A DNA stretch of 64,000 bases from Sordaria brevicollis (GCA_033439795.1 JAUTDP010000003.1:2728001-2792000), one strand, 5' to 3'. Shown: positions 12,701 through 26,728, counted from the first letter of the stretch. A program made the numbers and translations. Notes: generated by a model not told the origin, from the letters alone.

Positions 12701-15700
12701 TTCGGAGGTGCCACCTTTGCTTGTGTACAAGTGGGCTCAAGGCATTAACAACCTCGACAAGGTTTGGGAGACCTCGAACGGCGAGTGCAATGTCATGATT
12801 GAGACGCAGCTCTCCAAGGTCTACGAGAAGATTGAGCTAACCCTGCTCAACTCGCTCCTTCGTTTGATCATGGACCACAACCTGGCGGATTACATCACGG
12901 CCAAGAACAACGTCACTTTAACCTACAAGGACATGAACCATGTCAACAGCTATGGTATGATTCGTGGCCTGCAGTTCTCAGCCTTCGTTTTCCAGTACTA
13001 TGGTCTCATCCTTGATCTCCTGTTGCTTGGCCCGCAGCGTGCTAGCGAGATCGCTGGTCCTCCTCATGCTCCCAATGACTTCCTCCAGTTCAAGGACCGC
13101 GAGACCGAAACAAGACACCCGATCAGGCTGTACACCAGGTACATCGACAAGATCTGGGTGTTCTTGAGGTTCACGGCGGATGAATCTCGCGACCTGATCC
13201 AGCGATTCTTGACGGAGCAGCCCGATCCCAACTTCGAGAATGTGATTGGTTACAAGAGCAAGAAGTGCTGGCCCAGGGATTCGCGTATGCGTCTCATGCG
13301 ACACGACGTCAACCTTGGACGAGCCGTGTTCTGGGATCTCAAGAACCGCCTCCCTAGATCCGTGACGACTATCGAATGGGAAGACACCTTCGCCAGCGTG
13401 TACAGCAGAGACAATCCGAACTTGCTGTTTTCCATGTGCGGTTTCGAAGTGCGCATCTTGCCCAAGATTCGCAACCAGAACGATGAGTTCCCGGTCAAGG
13501 ACAGCGTCTGGTCACTGGTTGATAACACGACCAAGGAACGCACGGCTCACGCCTTCCTACAAGTCACCGAAGAAGACATTCAGAAATTCAACAACAGGAT
13601 TCGTCAAATCCTGATGTCTTCTGGCTCAACCACATTTACCAAGATTGCCAACAAGTGGAACACAGCGCTGATTGCCCTCTTCACTTACTATCGTGAGGCT
13701 GCTGTTTCGACTGTCAACTTGCTTGACACTATTGTCAAGTGTGAGACCAAGATCCAGACTCGTGTCAAGATTGGTCTCAACTCCAAGATGCCTTCTCGTT
13801 TCCCTCCTGCCGTCTTCTACACTCCTAAGGAGCTCGGTGGCTTGGGTATGATTTCCGGTTCGCACATCCTCATCCCTACCAGCGACAAGCGTTGGTCTAA
13901 GCAGACGGACCTTGGAGTCACCCATTACCGTGCGGGTATGTCGCACGATGAGGAAACACTGATCCCCAACATTTTCCGCTACATCATCCCGTGGGAAGCC
14001 GAGTTCATTGACTCCCAGCGTGTGTGGACGGAATATTCGCAGAAGCGTCTTGAAGCCAACCAGCAGAACCGCAGATTGACCCTAGAGGATCTGGAGGACA
14101 GCTGGGATCGTGGTCTGCCGCGTATCAACACTCTTTTCCAAAAGGACCGCAGCACGTTGAGCTTCGACAAGGGTTTCCGTGCTCGTGCCGAGTTCAAGAT
14201 TTATCAGCTGATGAAGAGCAACCCCTTCTGGTGGACAAGTCAGCGACACGATGGTAAACTCTGGAACCTCAACGCATACCGTACTGATGTCATCCAGGCT
14301 CTGGGTGGTGTCGAGACCATCTTGGAGCATACCTTGTTCAAGGCAACTGGTTTCCCATCTTGGGAAGGTCTCTTCTGGGAGAAGGCCAGTGGTTTCGAGG
14401 AGTCGATGAAGTTCAAGAAGTTGACAAATGCCCAGAGGAGCGGTAAGTTTGGCCTTCGATTTCCCTGCTTTGAAGTAATAATCATGTTTGCATCATATAC
14501 TGACTCGTGACTTGTGCAGGTCTCAACCAAATTCCTAACCGTCGTTTCACACTTTGGTGGTCGCCCACTATCAACAGAGCCAACGTCTACGTCGGTTTCC
14601 AAGTCCAGTTGGATCTTACTGGTATCTTCTTGCACGGCAAAATTCCCACCCTCAAGATCTCCCTGATCCAGATCTTCCGTGCCCATTTGTGGCAGAAGAT
14701 CCACGAGTCGGTCGTTATGGATCTTTGCCAGGTGTTTGATCAGGAACTGGAGGCTCTGAGCATCGAATCAGTCCAGAAGGAAACTATTCATCCCAGAAAG
14801 TCTTACAAGATGAACAGCTCCTGCGCGGATATTCAGCTCTTTGCCAGCCACAAGTGGAACGTTACTCGCCCGTCGCTCCTTTTCGATACCAAGGATGTGA
14901 TCGAGTCTACCACGACGAACAAGTTCTGGATTGACGTCCAGCTCCGCTATGGTGACTACGACTCCCACGATATTGAAAGATACGTCAGAGCCAAGTATCT
15001 CGACTACACCACCGACAGCATGAGTCTTTACCCATCACCCACCGGTTTGATGATCGGTATCGATCTGGCTTACAACCTGTACTCCGCGTACGGCCAATAC
15101 TTCCCAGGCTTGAAGCTCTTGATTCAGCAGGCTATGGGTAAGATCATGAAGGCCAATCCTGCTCTCTATGTCCTCCGTGAGCGTATCCGCAAGGGTCTTC
15201 AGCTCTACGCATCTGAGAGCAACCAGGAGTTCTTGAACTCGCAGAACTATTCTGAGTTGTTCAGCAACCAGACTCAGCTCTTCATCGATGATACCAACGT
15301 GTATCGTGTTACCATCCACAAGACCTTCGAAGGTAACTTGACGACCAAGCCGATCAACGGTGCCATCTTCATCTTCAACCCCCGTACCGGCCAGTTGTTC
15401 TTGAAGATCATTCACACCAGCGTCTGGGCCGGCCAAAAGCGTTTGGGACAGTTGGCCAAATGGAAGACCGCCGAAGAAGTTGCTGCCCTTATCAGATCGC
15501 TACCTGTTGAAGAGCAGCCCAAGCAGCTCATTGTCACCAGAAAGGGTCTGTTGGATCCCTTGGAAGTCAACTTGCTTGACTTCCCCAACATCTCCATCCG
15601 TGCGTCCGAGCTGCAGCTTCCTTTCCAGGCCGCCATGAAGGTCGAGAAGCTGGGTGACATGATTCTACGTGCCACCGAGCCGCAGATGGTTCTGTTCAAC

Positions 15701-16957
15701 CTTTATGACGAGTGGCTGAAGAGCATCTCTTCCTACACCGCGTTCTCCCGTCTTATCCTTATCCTGCGTGCCCTGCACGTCAATCAGGACAAGACGAAGC
15801 TCATTCTGCGTCCCGACAAGACTGTCATCACGCAGGATCATCACATCTGGCCCTCGCTCTCTGATGAGGACTGGATCAAGGTTGAAACGCAGCTCCGCGA
15901 TCTCATTCTCAACGACTATGGCAAGAAGAACAATGTCAACGTGTCTAGCTTGACCAGCAGTGAAGTCCGTGATATTATTCTCGGTATGGAGATCTCGGCT
16001 CCCTCGCTGCAGAGACAGCAGGCGGCGGAGATTGAGAAGCAGCAGCAAGAGCAGCAGCAGCTTACCGCCGTCACCACCAAGACGCAGAACGTGCACGGCG
16101 AGGAGATCATTGTCACCACCACTTCACAGTTCGAACAGCAAACGTTCGCGTCCAAGACTGAGTGGCGTACCAGAGCCATCGCCACCTCCAACCTGCGCAC
16201 CAGGGCTAACAACATGTACGTGTCGCCTGTGGATAGTGACCTGGACGACGTGACGTACGTCATGCCCAAGAACATCCTCAAGCGCTTCATCGCCATTGCC
16301 GATCTCCGCGTCCAAGTCGCCGGTTACCTCTACGGCGCTTCGCCCGCCGACAACGACCAGGTCAAGGAGATCAAGTGCATCGTCATGGTTCCCCAGATCG
16401 GTGGCCTACGCAACGTCCAGCTGCCGCACCAGCTTCCCCAGCACGAGTACCTCAAGGACATGGAGCCGCTCGGTATCATCCACACGCAGTCGGGCAACGA
16501 GCTGCCGTACATGTCGGCCATGGACGTCACGGAGCACGCGCGCCTGCTCGATGCCCACCCGAACTGGGACAAGCAGAACACGCTCACCATCGCCGTGTCC
16601 TTCACGCCTGGTAGTGTGTCTTTGTCCGCTTGGGCGCTCACGCCCCAGGGCTTCAAGTGGGGCGTGGAGAACAAGGACGTGGCCAGCGACCAGCCGCAAG
16701 GGTTCACGACCAGCATGGGTGAGAAGCGCCAGCTTCTGCTTAGCGAGAAGTTCCGGGGCTTCTTCCTCGTGCCAGACGGTGGCAAGTGGAACTATAGCTT
16801 CATGGGCAGCGCGTTTGGCGGCTTGGAGAAGAAGCCGGTCCATGTCAAGTTGGACACGCCGCTGCCGTTCTACAGCGATCAGCACAGACCCATTCACTTC
16901 TCGAGCTTCAACGAGTTGGAGGACATTTGGGTGGATAGGCAAGATAACTTTGCTTAA
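9756..16957 (+). CDS. PRP8: pre-mRNA splicing factor PRP8 (U5 snRNP)
   Basis: Exons 9756..14442 and 14520..16957 give 2374 aa, the expected PRP8 size. The single 77-nt intron has a GTAAGT donor and a GCAG acceptor and joins QRSG to [13 protein letters not shown]. Order: a proline-rich N-terminus (residues 3-45), the PRO8NT and PROCN blocks, the RT-like and linker core, the endonuclease-like region, an RNase H-like domain (about residues 1760-2020, with [19 protein letters not shown]), and a C-terminal Jab1/MPN domain (about 2125-2360, with [19 protein letters not shown]). The degenerate metal site (HTQSGNE) is normal for PRP8. Role: the scaffold at the spliceosome active site, contacting U5 and U6 and controlling Brr2. 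There is no intein, although many fungi carry one here. Its partner AAR2 is encoded at 55.2-56.8 kb. Confidence 0.99.
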
Positions 16958-19900
16958 ACGGCTAGTGCAACGGCGTGTACACGGTATCTTGGTGAAGAGA
17001 GAGTAGTAGAGGGGACGAAGCAGAGTTTGTTGGCTCAAGTCCACGATCAAAGAGGAGGAGTGTACAAGGAAAGTGTACCATTTGCTTTCATCACCCATAT
17101 TTTTGCACGGCGTTTTTGCATTTGAGGCTAGGCCGTCTCACAAATATGTATTTAACAAAAGCGTGTTTGAACAGTTCACGACATGGATAAAGGCAGGATG
17201 TCGTTTGGTTTGGACTCGGAAATAGTGGTTAGTGTTTAAAACGATGAGCATGTATTTTCTAGCTACGCAAACGTTATTGACATGTGATAATCTTGCCAAA
17301 GGTCTTTGGGATCCCATGTATGTGAACACGACGGGAATCCAACAGAACGGGCAATGCGAAATGACATACCATTCAGACTTCCCAACTTCCCAGGCACCGG
17401 GAAACAGAATAGCCGTTCTGGAGTTCCCTTCCGGGTACGTTACCTCTTCCCCTATCAACAAGCTCGACTCTTAAGGCTAAGCCTTTGCACACTGCAGAAG
17501 AAGCGGCGTTGGCGAGAGATTACGTTTCATGCGTCTATGCATTGGCCGATGTGTCTTCGGTCTACTGCAGGTCAAGCGAGGCTAAGCGCGGACATTTCCC
17601 CAAGGCTGGAGCGAGGGTGTATTCAGATGGAGGGGTAGAAGGAAGTGTTGTCGGGACCAACAAGGGACATGGCCTGGGGAGCCTGGTTACAAGGCAGATT
17701 AGCTATGAATAGGAAAGAGAACGAAGATACCCTGCCTGCTTTCTTGTTTCCCAATTGTGGGATGTGGGATGCGGATGACATGGGAGGCCATCGCCGGGAA
17801 GGAAGGTGAAATTGGGAAGCGGATAAGCGGGGGGAGCTGGTCAAGACCCCTGAGGTACCTCTGCCTTGGGATGGGATGGATCGCGGATGGGGGGTGCTGG
17901 CCTTGGACACTCCTGGCCAAAATCGGAAAGTTCCCATTCCCAAACCATCTGGGCCGATCCAAATGGGCCGACGCAGATTCCGATTGCCATGCATCGGGTT
18001 TTGCATTGAAAGAACGACAGACTAGCAACGTCCGCCAAGATCCGGACTGACTTTGTCTAGAAACGTCGTCCGTGATCCGAAATTGTCACGGCAGATTCCG
18101 GGCCCATTCCAGCGGAGGCAGCGGAGTTCTTGTGCTGTCTTGTCATCTCTTCCTCAAGATTAGCTTTGCGATCGGTCCGCATGCCGGAGGAGAGACGGAC
18201 GACTTTCGCGCGGGAGCCTCGGATATCCCTCCGTGGGACATTTGACCGTTTGCTCGTTTCCCCACGATGTGGAATTACGGATTGCGTCCAATCTTGGCCT
18301 AAATAGGCAAGCCGCGGGTTCTGGGTTGGGCCGGGTGAGCAAGAGATGTGGAAGCAGGCTGCGAATGAATTGAGAAGTGAACTTGGAGACCCGGATATGG
18401 TCGTTGCACAAAGTCGGTCGGTCTCTGCGTGTACTGCAAGCTCTTGGGGGGCCGTGCATTAGCAAGATCATATGCAGGTACGAGATGTCAATGCAGACTG
18501 ACCTGATGTTCTGCAACCCTCCCCCAAGCCACCCTTCCATCGAGTCGTCTCAGCTCAACAGCCTCACCATATTCGAAGTCCCTTTTCCGGTGGCATTCGC
18601 TTGCGATATGTTTTGGAAGCATCATGGAAGCGCCAAAGAAGGTGTCTTTGAATATGGTTGTGGTCCCGGATCAACAAGTAAATCAATGCCGTTGCGTCGA
18701 TCATTTGGCACACGGTGGTGGGGGTAATGGTCCCGATTGAAAAAAAGACAAAAATAGCAACAAAAGCAGGTCATGGTGATGGCGGTTTGGGAGTGTTGGA
18801 TGGTGACGGGAAGCTGTTCCAACTTGGAATTTCCAAGTGAGGTTGACGGTGACATTGTTCAAGAGCTTAGAAGGGCATTTGGAGAGCTGGAGTTGTATTG
18901 GGAGGGGCATCCGACAATGACGCAGTTTCAAGGGGAAGGAAGTAGCTGCTCGGTTGCGACTACCTCTACGACTATCATCCACACATCGTGGAGGGTTTGG
19001 CGCTTTGGGGAAGGAGCGGAAAGAACCAGGTCGGACTCGGAACAGGAACTATGGTAGACGGCAACAACGGCTGGACAACTTGAAGCGAGGATTTTCAGTT
19101 GGGAACTTCTCCTTGGCACCTTCCCTGGTTATACTCAACGACGCTGAGAAGGAGGAAGGAGGCAGGAAGAAGCATCACATCAACTGGCTGCAATGGTCAA
19201 AATCGAACGAGGTGAAAACTCTTCACCTTAATCTCTCAGCTCGCACTTCCAGGGCACTCCATGGGCCACAATTCAGCTGGATTGGGAATCAATGAGCTCA
19301 GTTGAACCTAGGTAACATGAGCCTTGCTGTTGAGTTGTCGGGTATCAATTTCGTCTTGCTTTTCTCACTGTTCACCACTGCACTATCCCAACATCCCCAG
19401 TTCGACGTTTGACACTAACAGCAAAATAACTTTTAGCCCACCCATTCGAAACCTCTTGGCCTCGAGCTGTTTGTTAGCGACAGAGCCCCAGGAGCAAACT
19501 CCGTTGCCAAGTTGGGAATAGTTCAGGTTGTATCGAGATCCCCTACCCTTCTCTCACCGCCGTCGCCGCAATCCCTCACCTTGCTTCAAACCCATTGTCA
19601 GTACCACTGTCATCGACTGAGGTGCTCGCTACTGCCTAGGTATCATGAACTTGTGGACAACATTGCCAGAGAAACTAACGATTGTTGAGAACAGGAACAT
19701 CAGCATCAACAGCTTGTTCAATGGCGGCAGGATCATCAATGTCCAAGACAACGATATCCTCTCTGCCACTAGCTAAGAGCTCACCCCGGCCCGCGCTAGA
19801 AGGCAGCTTTGTCTCCTTCTAGAAAACTTCCGAAATCACGCTCATCTTGCCTTTGCGCGTAGCATAATGCAGCCTTTAATTGCAAGGTTTGAATGAAACA

Positions 19901-22544
19901 CGTTTCCTTCATGCGCGCACCTTGGCCACACTTCTTTCGGTCTACACTCTACACCGTCCGACACCTCCTCCATGGCAGCCTCCCCGTGGCATCTACCCCC
20001 CCTCCCCACTCCAACACCATCGCGACTATGTTGCCAAGTATCGCTCTTTTCCGGCCTGCATACTGCTTGCTGCCTTGCCCTGTCCATTGCACCTCTTCTC
20101 ACTTCGGTCTTACTTTGATCAACAAGAAGCTGACAATTGGCTAGTTTGCGGTAGCTTCCAGCCTCGGCTCCTTCGTCATCGAGGCAGCATTGACGACGCC
20201 CAACAATCGCAATTTTGGAGTTCCCGGGCCTTAACCTGTTCAAGCACGTCACCTGGCCATGTGGAAAGCGATCACCATCATGGCATAATCCAAGTGGTTG
20301 CTACGAGATATTACCGTTTGCCAATCGGGCATCTCCTCGCAAGGCCTAGCCCACGACATCGCGTCAAAGTTGCGCGTTTGGCGCGTCTGGAAACTCATCC
20401 ATGACCGTCATGATCGCACGCAACGACCAGGCTCAGCAACCCGGCAAGGTCACCAAGCTGACAGGACCTGGCCCTAGTCCGCCAAAGCTTCCTCGTTTCC
20501 CAAGATGAAGCTCTCTCAGCTCCCGCAGTGGACTTCCTCTCGATTCAATGCACGTCTTTGGCGGACTAGTACCTCCTTCTGGGAATGAGGCATGTGCCTT
20601 TGCCCTCCTATAATGCGGCTACGTTTCTGGCGGCAGCTTCATCAAACCTTTCCCATTCTCACGGGCGCCACATATTGATGGGCAAAAGAGGCACAGACCG
20701 TGGCTACCTTGGACTATTCCATACCCTGTCGAAATCATTTTGTCCAGTTTGGAAGCCCTGCCAGACCGCCTGCGGCAGCTCTCTGGTCTCCTTGGGATTT
20801 GGGTCACATCAGACATCTCAAATTATATGGCTCAGACTTCTCGCTGGCAGGGCCACTGCATATTTTCCTCGCTTTACAGCCTTTCCTTTGCCCTTGCTCG
20901 GCAATCCAGCATTGGTACCTACCTTAATCATGTGTGGATGCTACCCCTTCTCCAAGGCGTCTTTACCCCGGCGCCCTATCGTATGTCAGGGCACCGATCG
21001 TTTCGTGCATCTGATATAGCTTACCCCCGTCATAATATCTTTCCCTTTTCAGAAACCATGGAATTTCCCACTCCTCAATGCTCTCTCCGCTTGCCACCCA
21101 CGGCACTCCACCACATCCAGAACTGGTCATCCCCCAGCAGGAGCCAAGTCATGCTGTCGTTATCATGTTCCTGCTTTGGTACATCCGAGTGACTTCTTCT
21201 GGCTTTCCTGGAGAGGCAAGGTACCTTGACCGCACTGTTCATTGCAGGCATTTGCGCCCACCTCCCTGGCTGCGTACCTACCCTGAGTCCAGAGGTGGTG
21301 GACTCGGCCCAGATTGCCACCCCTCCCGGCAAACTCCCCTCCCGCTCGCCATCGTCTGTCTTCTTGCTTCGTCTTGCCAGTGTAAGAATCTCGTTACCGA
21401 CTTTCCTTGCGAGTCGGGTGCCGCTACTGCCCCTTGGTTTCCCGCAGAGAAGATAGATGCTACCAGTAAGCCCCTCACTCGCTTTATGCCTTGCTGCTTC
21501 CCAGCCGCATGGCAGGGCTTGTTTCATACCGTACATTGTCGAGCCCGATGTTTTGTCTCTTTCTATGCGTTTTTCAGGCTTCGTTTTCTTTGGATCGTCA
21601 AGTTCACTGCAACATCTGAATCGAGTTAGAGCGCCCGGGGGGTTCTTGGACCTCGATAATTAGTTCTGCCGGTAACCCTGTCCAGCAATCTGAGCTACGA
21701 GCTGTCATACCCGCTCGGTGCATCAAGTCCTGAGGCCGGGGTTCTGTTCTATATCCGGCAGACAGTCCATGGCATAAGATCCTCAAATTATGCCACCGTC
21801 ATCGGTCGTCGAACCCGACGTGAGCTCCACATCCCAAGCTACAATTACGTCTCGTACTTATCGTTGCTTGTATGCTTATTTTCTTGAATTAAGAGGCGGG
21901 CCACGTCCATATATCCACTCCGTCTCCGTCCCTCCAAGCCAGCCTGCCCTTGCTTCTCTGCTCAGTGCCAAACACCACCAGATATATCACGGTCGTTACC
22001 CGCAGTTATTCCCTTCCTCTGTATTGATTCTGCTTTTCCTTTATCGCCACGTCAAGTCGACCAACAAAGAGGGGTTCGTTCTTTTTGGAAGCCAGGCTGA
22101 ACTGGGAGGGTCGACAAACTACACACCAAGTGCCAGTATCCACAGAAAACGGGCATACAAGTTTCAGCACGCGATGAGCTTACGAGGGAGGAAGTGTTAA
22201 GAGTGCCGTCATCGTCTAGCCAGCCTATCCAAGAACCAACCAACCGTCTCAACCCATAAAGACAAAGATATACCCCTGCGCCCGTCGCCTTTCTATCACC
22301 ACCGACTCGTTCACGAAGCCTTCGCTTAAGTATATGCGGTCTACAGTTATATCGATATCAGTCTCTTATCAACTAGACTCAACCACATCCCACAAGATCA
22401 ACTTGCGATATCTGAGGCCCTCCTCAGATCATATTCTTTTACGCCACACTCATTCCCCAAGTAGCCCTACGGGGCTCAATCTCACCAAATTCTCTCCATT
22501 CAGAACCCGGCGACCAGCCAGAGCGGTTCGCTCTGGCGGACCTC
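16958..22544. other. 5.6-kb non-coding stretch between PRP8 and the Myb/SANT gene
   Basis: No frame shows a recognisable domain; the longest candidates (19880..20404, 21078..21629) are low-complexity, lack splice support and have no internal consistency. From about 19.3 kb onward the plus strand is rich in C and T with few A/G runs, which resembles a long promoter and 5' leader of the downstream gene. No tRNA, snoRNA or repeat family was recognised. Confidence 0.5.
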
Positions 22545-23597
22545 ATGCATAGCAGTCACGCTGGCGGGCAATTACCGAGTAGGTCCGGACTACCATGTCG
22601 ACTATTCGTCACAGGAGCCGCATACGGCCGAGCAGAGCCAGGCTCCGCACTCCTATGAAGCACACCACCACCGAGCCTCTCTTCAACATGCGGCCCCTCC
22701 GAGCTTGCACGAATCGCCCACTCACCAGACGCATCACGGTCTGTCCCAGCACTACGCCCAGCATCATCCTCATCCGATCCTCACAGATCCAGGTCACATG
22801 GGCGGGCATCCTGGCGCAAGACACATGGGTCATTCCGGACCGCCTCACTTTGGCGGGCAAGGTCCCTCGCCACACTCTGTAGTTGCGCCGCTTTACCCGT
22901 CTTTGACTCACAACCCTGGGCACGGTGGTGGCCTGAAACGGCAACGGCCCGAAGACCTTGACCTCACAATTCCCGGCATTTCAGGCCTTGAGCACAATGA
23001 TCTGGACCCCATGCAACAGTCGTCGTTGGGAGCAGCCTACGCACAAGCAGCAGCTGCTCCGCCTCAGCATCATCATCACCGCCTACCAGACACTGGCCCG
23101 CCAAACAAGCTTCTGAGGCGGGAAGGAGAAAGTAGCGGTGGTGGTGGAGCTCCCAGTGTTGTTGGACAAGCAGGAATGCCGCCTCCAGCTCCCAGACCAA
23201 GGGGTCCCAAACTCAAATTTACGCCAGAAGACGATCAGTTATTGATTGACCTGAAGGAGAACAAAAGCTTGACTTGGAAGCAAATTGCGGACTTTTTCCC
23301 GGGAAGATCTTCCGGAACTCTTCAGGTGCGGTACTGTACAAAGTTGAAGGCGAAAACAACACAATGGACAGATGAAACGGTAAGTCTGATAGAGTCCCAT
23401 CTCCATCCGTCAGAGTGACGACTGTACTTTGTGGGACTTTTCTAACTATTCTTCATACGCAGGACCAAAAGCTCAAAACGGCACTGCAAGACTACGAAAA
23501 TGAGAAGTGGAGAATCGTTGCCAATAAAGTTGGCACAGGGTTTACTCCAGTCGCATGTCGCGAAAGAGCGGCGCAGTTGATGGGAGAGAACTTATAG
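22545..23597 (+). CDS. Myb/SANT-domain DNA-binding protein, apparent frameshift near the start
   Basis: Coding sequence runs to 23379, then an 83-nt intron (23380..23462), then 23463..23597. The frame that encodes the domains is open from about 22470 but has no ATG until 22799. An ATG at 22545 (MHSSHAGG) is in another frame and would join perfectly to the coding frame (NYRVGPDYHVDYSSQ) if one G of the GGG at 22566..22568 were absent. The N-terminal half is rich in His, Pro, Gln and Gly. Two SANT/Myb repeats follow: LKFTPEDDQLLIDLKENK..WKQIADFFPGRSSGTLQVRY and the second, TQWTDETDQKLKTALQDYENEKWRIVANKVG, which spans the intron. It is probably a nuclear regulator; I cannot name the orthologue. 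Confidence is high for the domain part and moderate for the start. Confidence 0.75.
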
Positions 23598-26500
23598 CAA
23601 TCAATGTCCCCACCGGGAGTTTCGGCTTCTGTGTCAGGGGACACCGTCTACTCCTCACAACTTCAGTGAGCAGCACACCGTAGTGCACAAAATTCACCAA
23701 GTCAATAACCCACGCGCAACGTCAAAAACCGGACCAATATCCAACGACAATTAACTTGACAGCGTGAACTTTGGGCCACGAAAACCGGTCGAGCCACACC
23801 AAACGAATCTCAATCACGAAATGCTCTCCGTGGGTTGAGAGTGGACGATCCAAAAGGTAGCCTGTTTCGCCGCTACCCCTACTCAGAGACACTCGGAGTT
23901 AGGAAGACGAACAAAAATTGTCAAACATTCTTGCCTCTTACACCTGTTAATTTCCCTACCGCCCCACTCTTCTTTCAACAGCTTCACCTAATCTTTAGTT
24001 CTTGTTGGCTTGAATCACTAGGTTGCATCACCGTTTGTGGAGGTTTCATTCTTTGAGAGGGCGGCATTATACACCAAGATACCCCATATACAACAAGTAT
24101 TATTTTTTGCCTTCCACGTTTAGTATTGTTTCCTTATCTCCTATTGCGGTGTGCTGGGTCTTGCGTTTGTGTTTTTCTTTCCATAGAAGGCGGCTTGGTG
24201 GGATCGGGATTTGGAAAAGGACGGCCATTATACAACGATACCCAGCCGCTTTGCTACCATGCAGGCTTTCACGACCGAAGTTGATGATGACGACATACAC
24301 AAAATTCAGATGGGCCCTCGACATGCGGTCGTGGTGGAACAGGGCATGGTGAATGGTTTCTACTTCTGTTGTTTCAAGCAAAGCCTTCAACTCGGATATG
24401 GCTGCGAAACGGAGATGAACACCTGGGCGAGCCGATAATTGCTTGAGCGCGATGTCATGAACAAAGCCGGCAAGCACTTGTCGACTCTTCCCTTGGAGTT
24501 CATTTCGCACAGGGAGAACTGGGTTGGGATGGGGAAGGCTCTCTGTGGAGAGGGCGTACACACCGACCATGCTTACAAGCTCACACCGTCGAACTTGTAC
24601 ATATCTTTTCTTTATTTGTCACATCCCGCGATACCCAGCACAATGCAACAATCGCTTCCCATTTCTTTGTGTATTGCTTTTCCTCTGTCTCTATTTTCCA
24701 CCCCCAAAAAAAAACCTTATTTGCTTTTACAATCTTCATGTTTATACCTTAATTTTTCTTTGGGTCTCTGACCGTTGTGTTTAATGTTTAACTGGGCTGG
24801 CCCTTTCGGGTTTGTCCTTCACCTTTGCGAAGCTTACTGCAATTCACGGTGTGATTGGTGTTGAGAGTTGCCCAAGGTACGCTGCGTCTGACCGCGGATA
24901 CTCTAATTGTAACACAATGATGTATCATATTGCGGGCCGTTGAGCATGAGGGTGAGAAAGAGGAGGATGCCAAGTGGACGCTATCCTCACGGTGCGTAAC
25001 TGACCGGCCGCTATGAAGATGGGATCCCAATCAACAATTGGCATTGTGTGGTCATTGTGTGGTTGATTTCTTGGCTGCCGAGCCAGTTACCTTGCCACCT
25101 TCCTATTCTGCGACGAGGCGTCTTCAGAGGCGTTGGATAAATGAGTTGACCGCAATCTTGAACCACAAGATTGTGGTCATCTTAGCCGGTTCTCTTGTCA
25201 GCCTGTCAGGTCTCTGGGTAGTGAGGTCCCCTACCCAGCAAAACAAGAACGCGATTGTGAAAAATGGTCTGATCTTTATTTCATTCTTGGATCAAAGCAC
25301 AGGCACCGTTACATCGCCCATCGACGGGTGCCCCTAGTGTAAGTACAATACTCTCTCAATGGCTGTCATGTGCCGTTGACGCCATTGTTGCAACTCTAGG
25401 AGCACGGAGATTGAAGATGCCCTGTCCCCAGAAGCCAAGACTCCGTGGCCCATGTCCGATGTTCCATCATCGACCGTTGACGATGATCGGTCGTATCGAC
25501 AACGGTCATAGCAAGTACAACGCTAGCATCGATTCAGGATTTCGAAAAGGTTCGCCAGTTCGTCGGTCAGTCAGTACGCTCGATTGGCTCTTTATTTCGC
25601 TCGGTTGTTCGGTTCGGTTCGGTAGGGTCGTCTAAAACGGTCGCGGATCCGCCTGACGAAAGGGGTTTAAACCAACGTGCTGGGTTCGCGTCAAGGCAGG
25701 AAATATTTGAGTTGACGAAGATCCTTCCTCCAAGGGGTCGAAACGTGCCGTTGCCTGAACTGTGCAGATTTGCTATTGCTTCAGACCGGAGCTTTGAGAA
25801 CAGGAATTGCTATCTCTGGCCTGAAAAAGATTGGTTATTGCCATGAGCGCAAATCGATGATATCCGTTTCACAAGATGATGTTCTCCGACTCTCGTCTCA
25901 TCTGTCCCTGTCCGTTGTCATTGTCGAATTTCTGATTCGCCTCCACCAAATTTGTGGTTAACGACTTCTATCTCACCCTTCTAATGATGCTAATGAGCTT
26001 TGCGCAATGACTTCAGCCTTCTCGACGGCTCAACGATCGGCAAGCAAGATACCGGAGCTGAAGACAAAAATTTCTGGTTAAACATTTAGAGCTCTCATCG
26101 AGCCTTTGGCATACGAGTGGAGATCATCTCGTATGTTGGCCGCCATCGATATCTGAACCAGAAAGAGCATCTCACTGCCAAGACTTTACCGCTCCCCCAT
26201 GCTGTCGCCATATCAATGGAACCTTCCATGTTGCGGACACTTCGGTACTTGCCTATGAAGCAAATCGCCCAAGTATCTTTTGGAATCCAGTATCCCTCCT
26301 CTATCTCTCGGCCGCTCTACCTGACGTATACATGCACTTGCTGAGATACTTGAATGGTTCCCCCACTCCGGACACTGTACTTCAAGCACATCCCTGGGAT
26401 TTATTTGAGACGTTGCCTGCTTTGCAAATACCCTGGCCTAAATCACGGCGGCTTGTGCTTTAAAACGTCACTTTGTCAGTCGTTGCTTTCTCTCACCTCA

Positions 26501-26666
26501 TCTCTCCCCCTCCGGTCTCTCTCATTTGTCCAAAACAGCTCTGCCTAACGTTGGAGGCATTGAGGCTTCGGAATCACGGCGAGCGAGGTTTCGGGTCGAG
26601 ACAAACCGCCCGCCACACCACGCTATCTGGTAGGCTGCACTAAAATAGCGCTTCAAGTTAAGCGGG
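23598..26666. other. gene-poor stretch downstream of the Myb/SANT gene
   Basis: No supported gene. Short frames (for example 24100..24570 on the minus strand, 156 codons) show no domain. The first few hundred bases should include the 3' UTR of the Myb/SANT gene. Confidence 0.5.
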
Positions 26667-26679
26667 GGATGACTTTGCG

Positions 26680-26728
26680 GAAACTTTATCGGGCAAGACT
26701 CCATCTCTTATTCGGCAAGACTTTGGAA
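26680..26728 (+). repeat. left terminal inverted repeat of the MITE-like element
   Basis: Pairs with 27065..27017. It contains CGGGCAAGACTCC and CGGCAAGACTT, two related sub-motifs that are both present in the other arm. Confidence 0.72.

Noticed and set aside
24100..24570. 156-codon minus-strand frame
   Set aside because: No domain, no splice context, and situated in a gene-poor AT-variable region.
25870..25940. Possible C/D snoRNA (ATGATGT ... CTGA)
   Set aside because: Box C is off-consensus, there is no closing stem and no recognisable guide.
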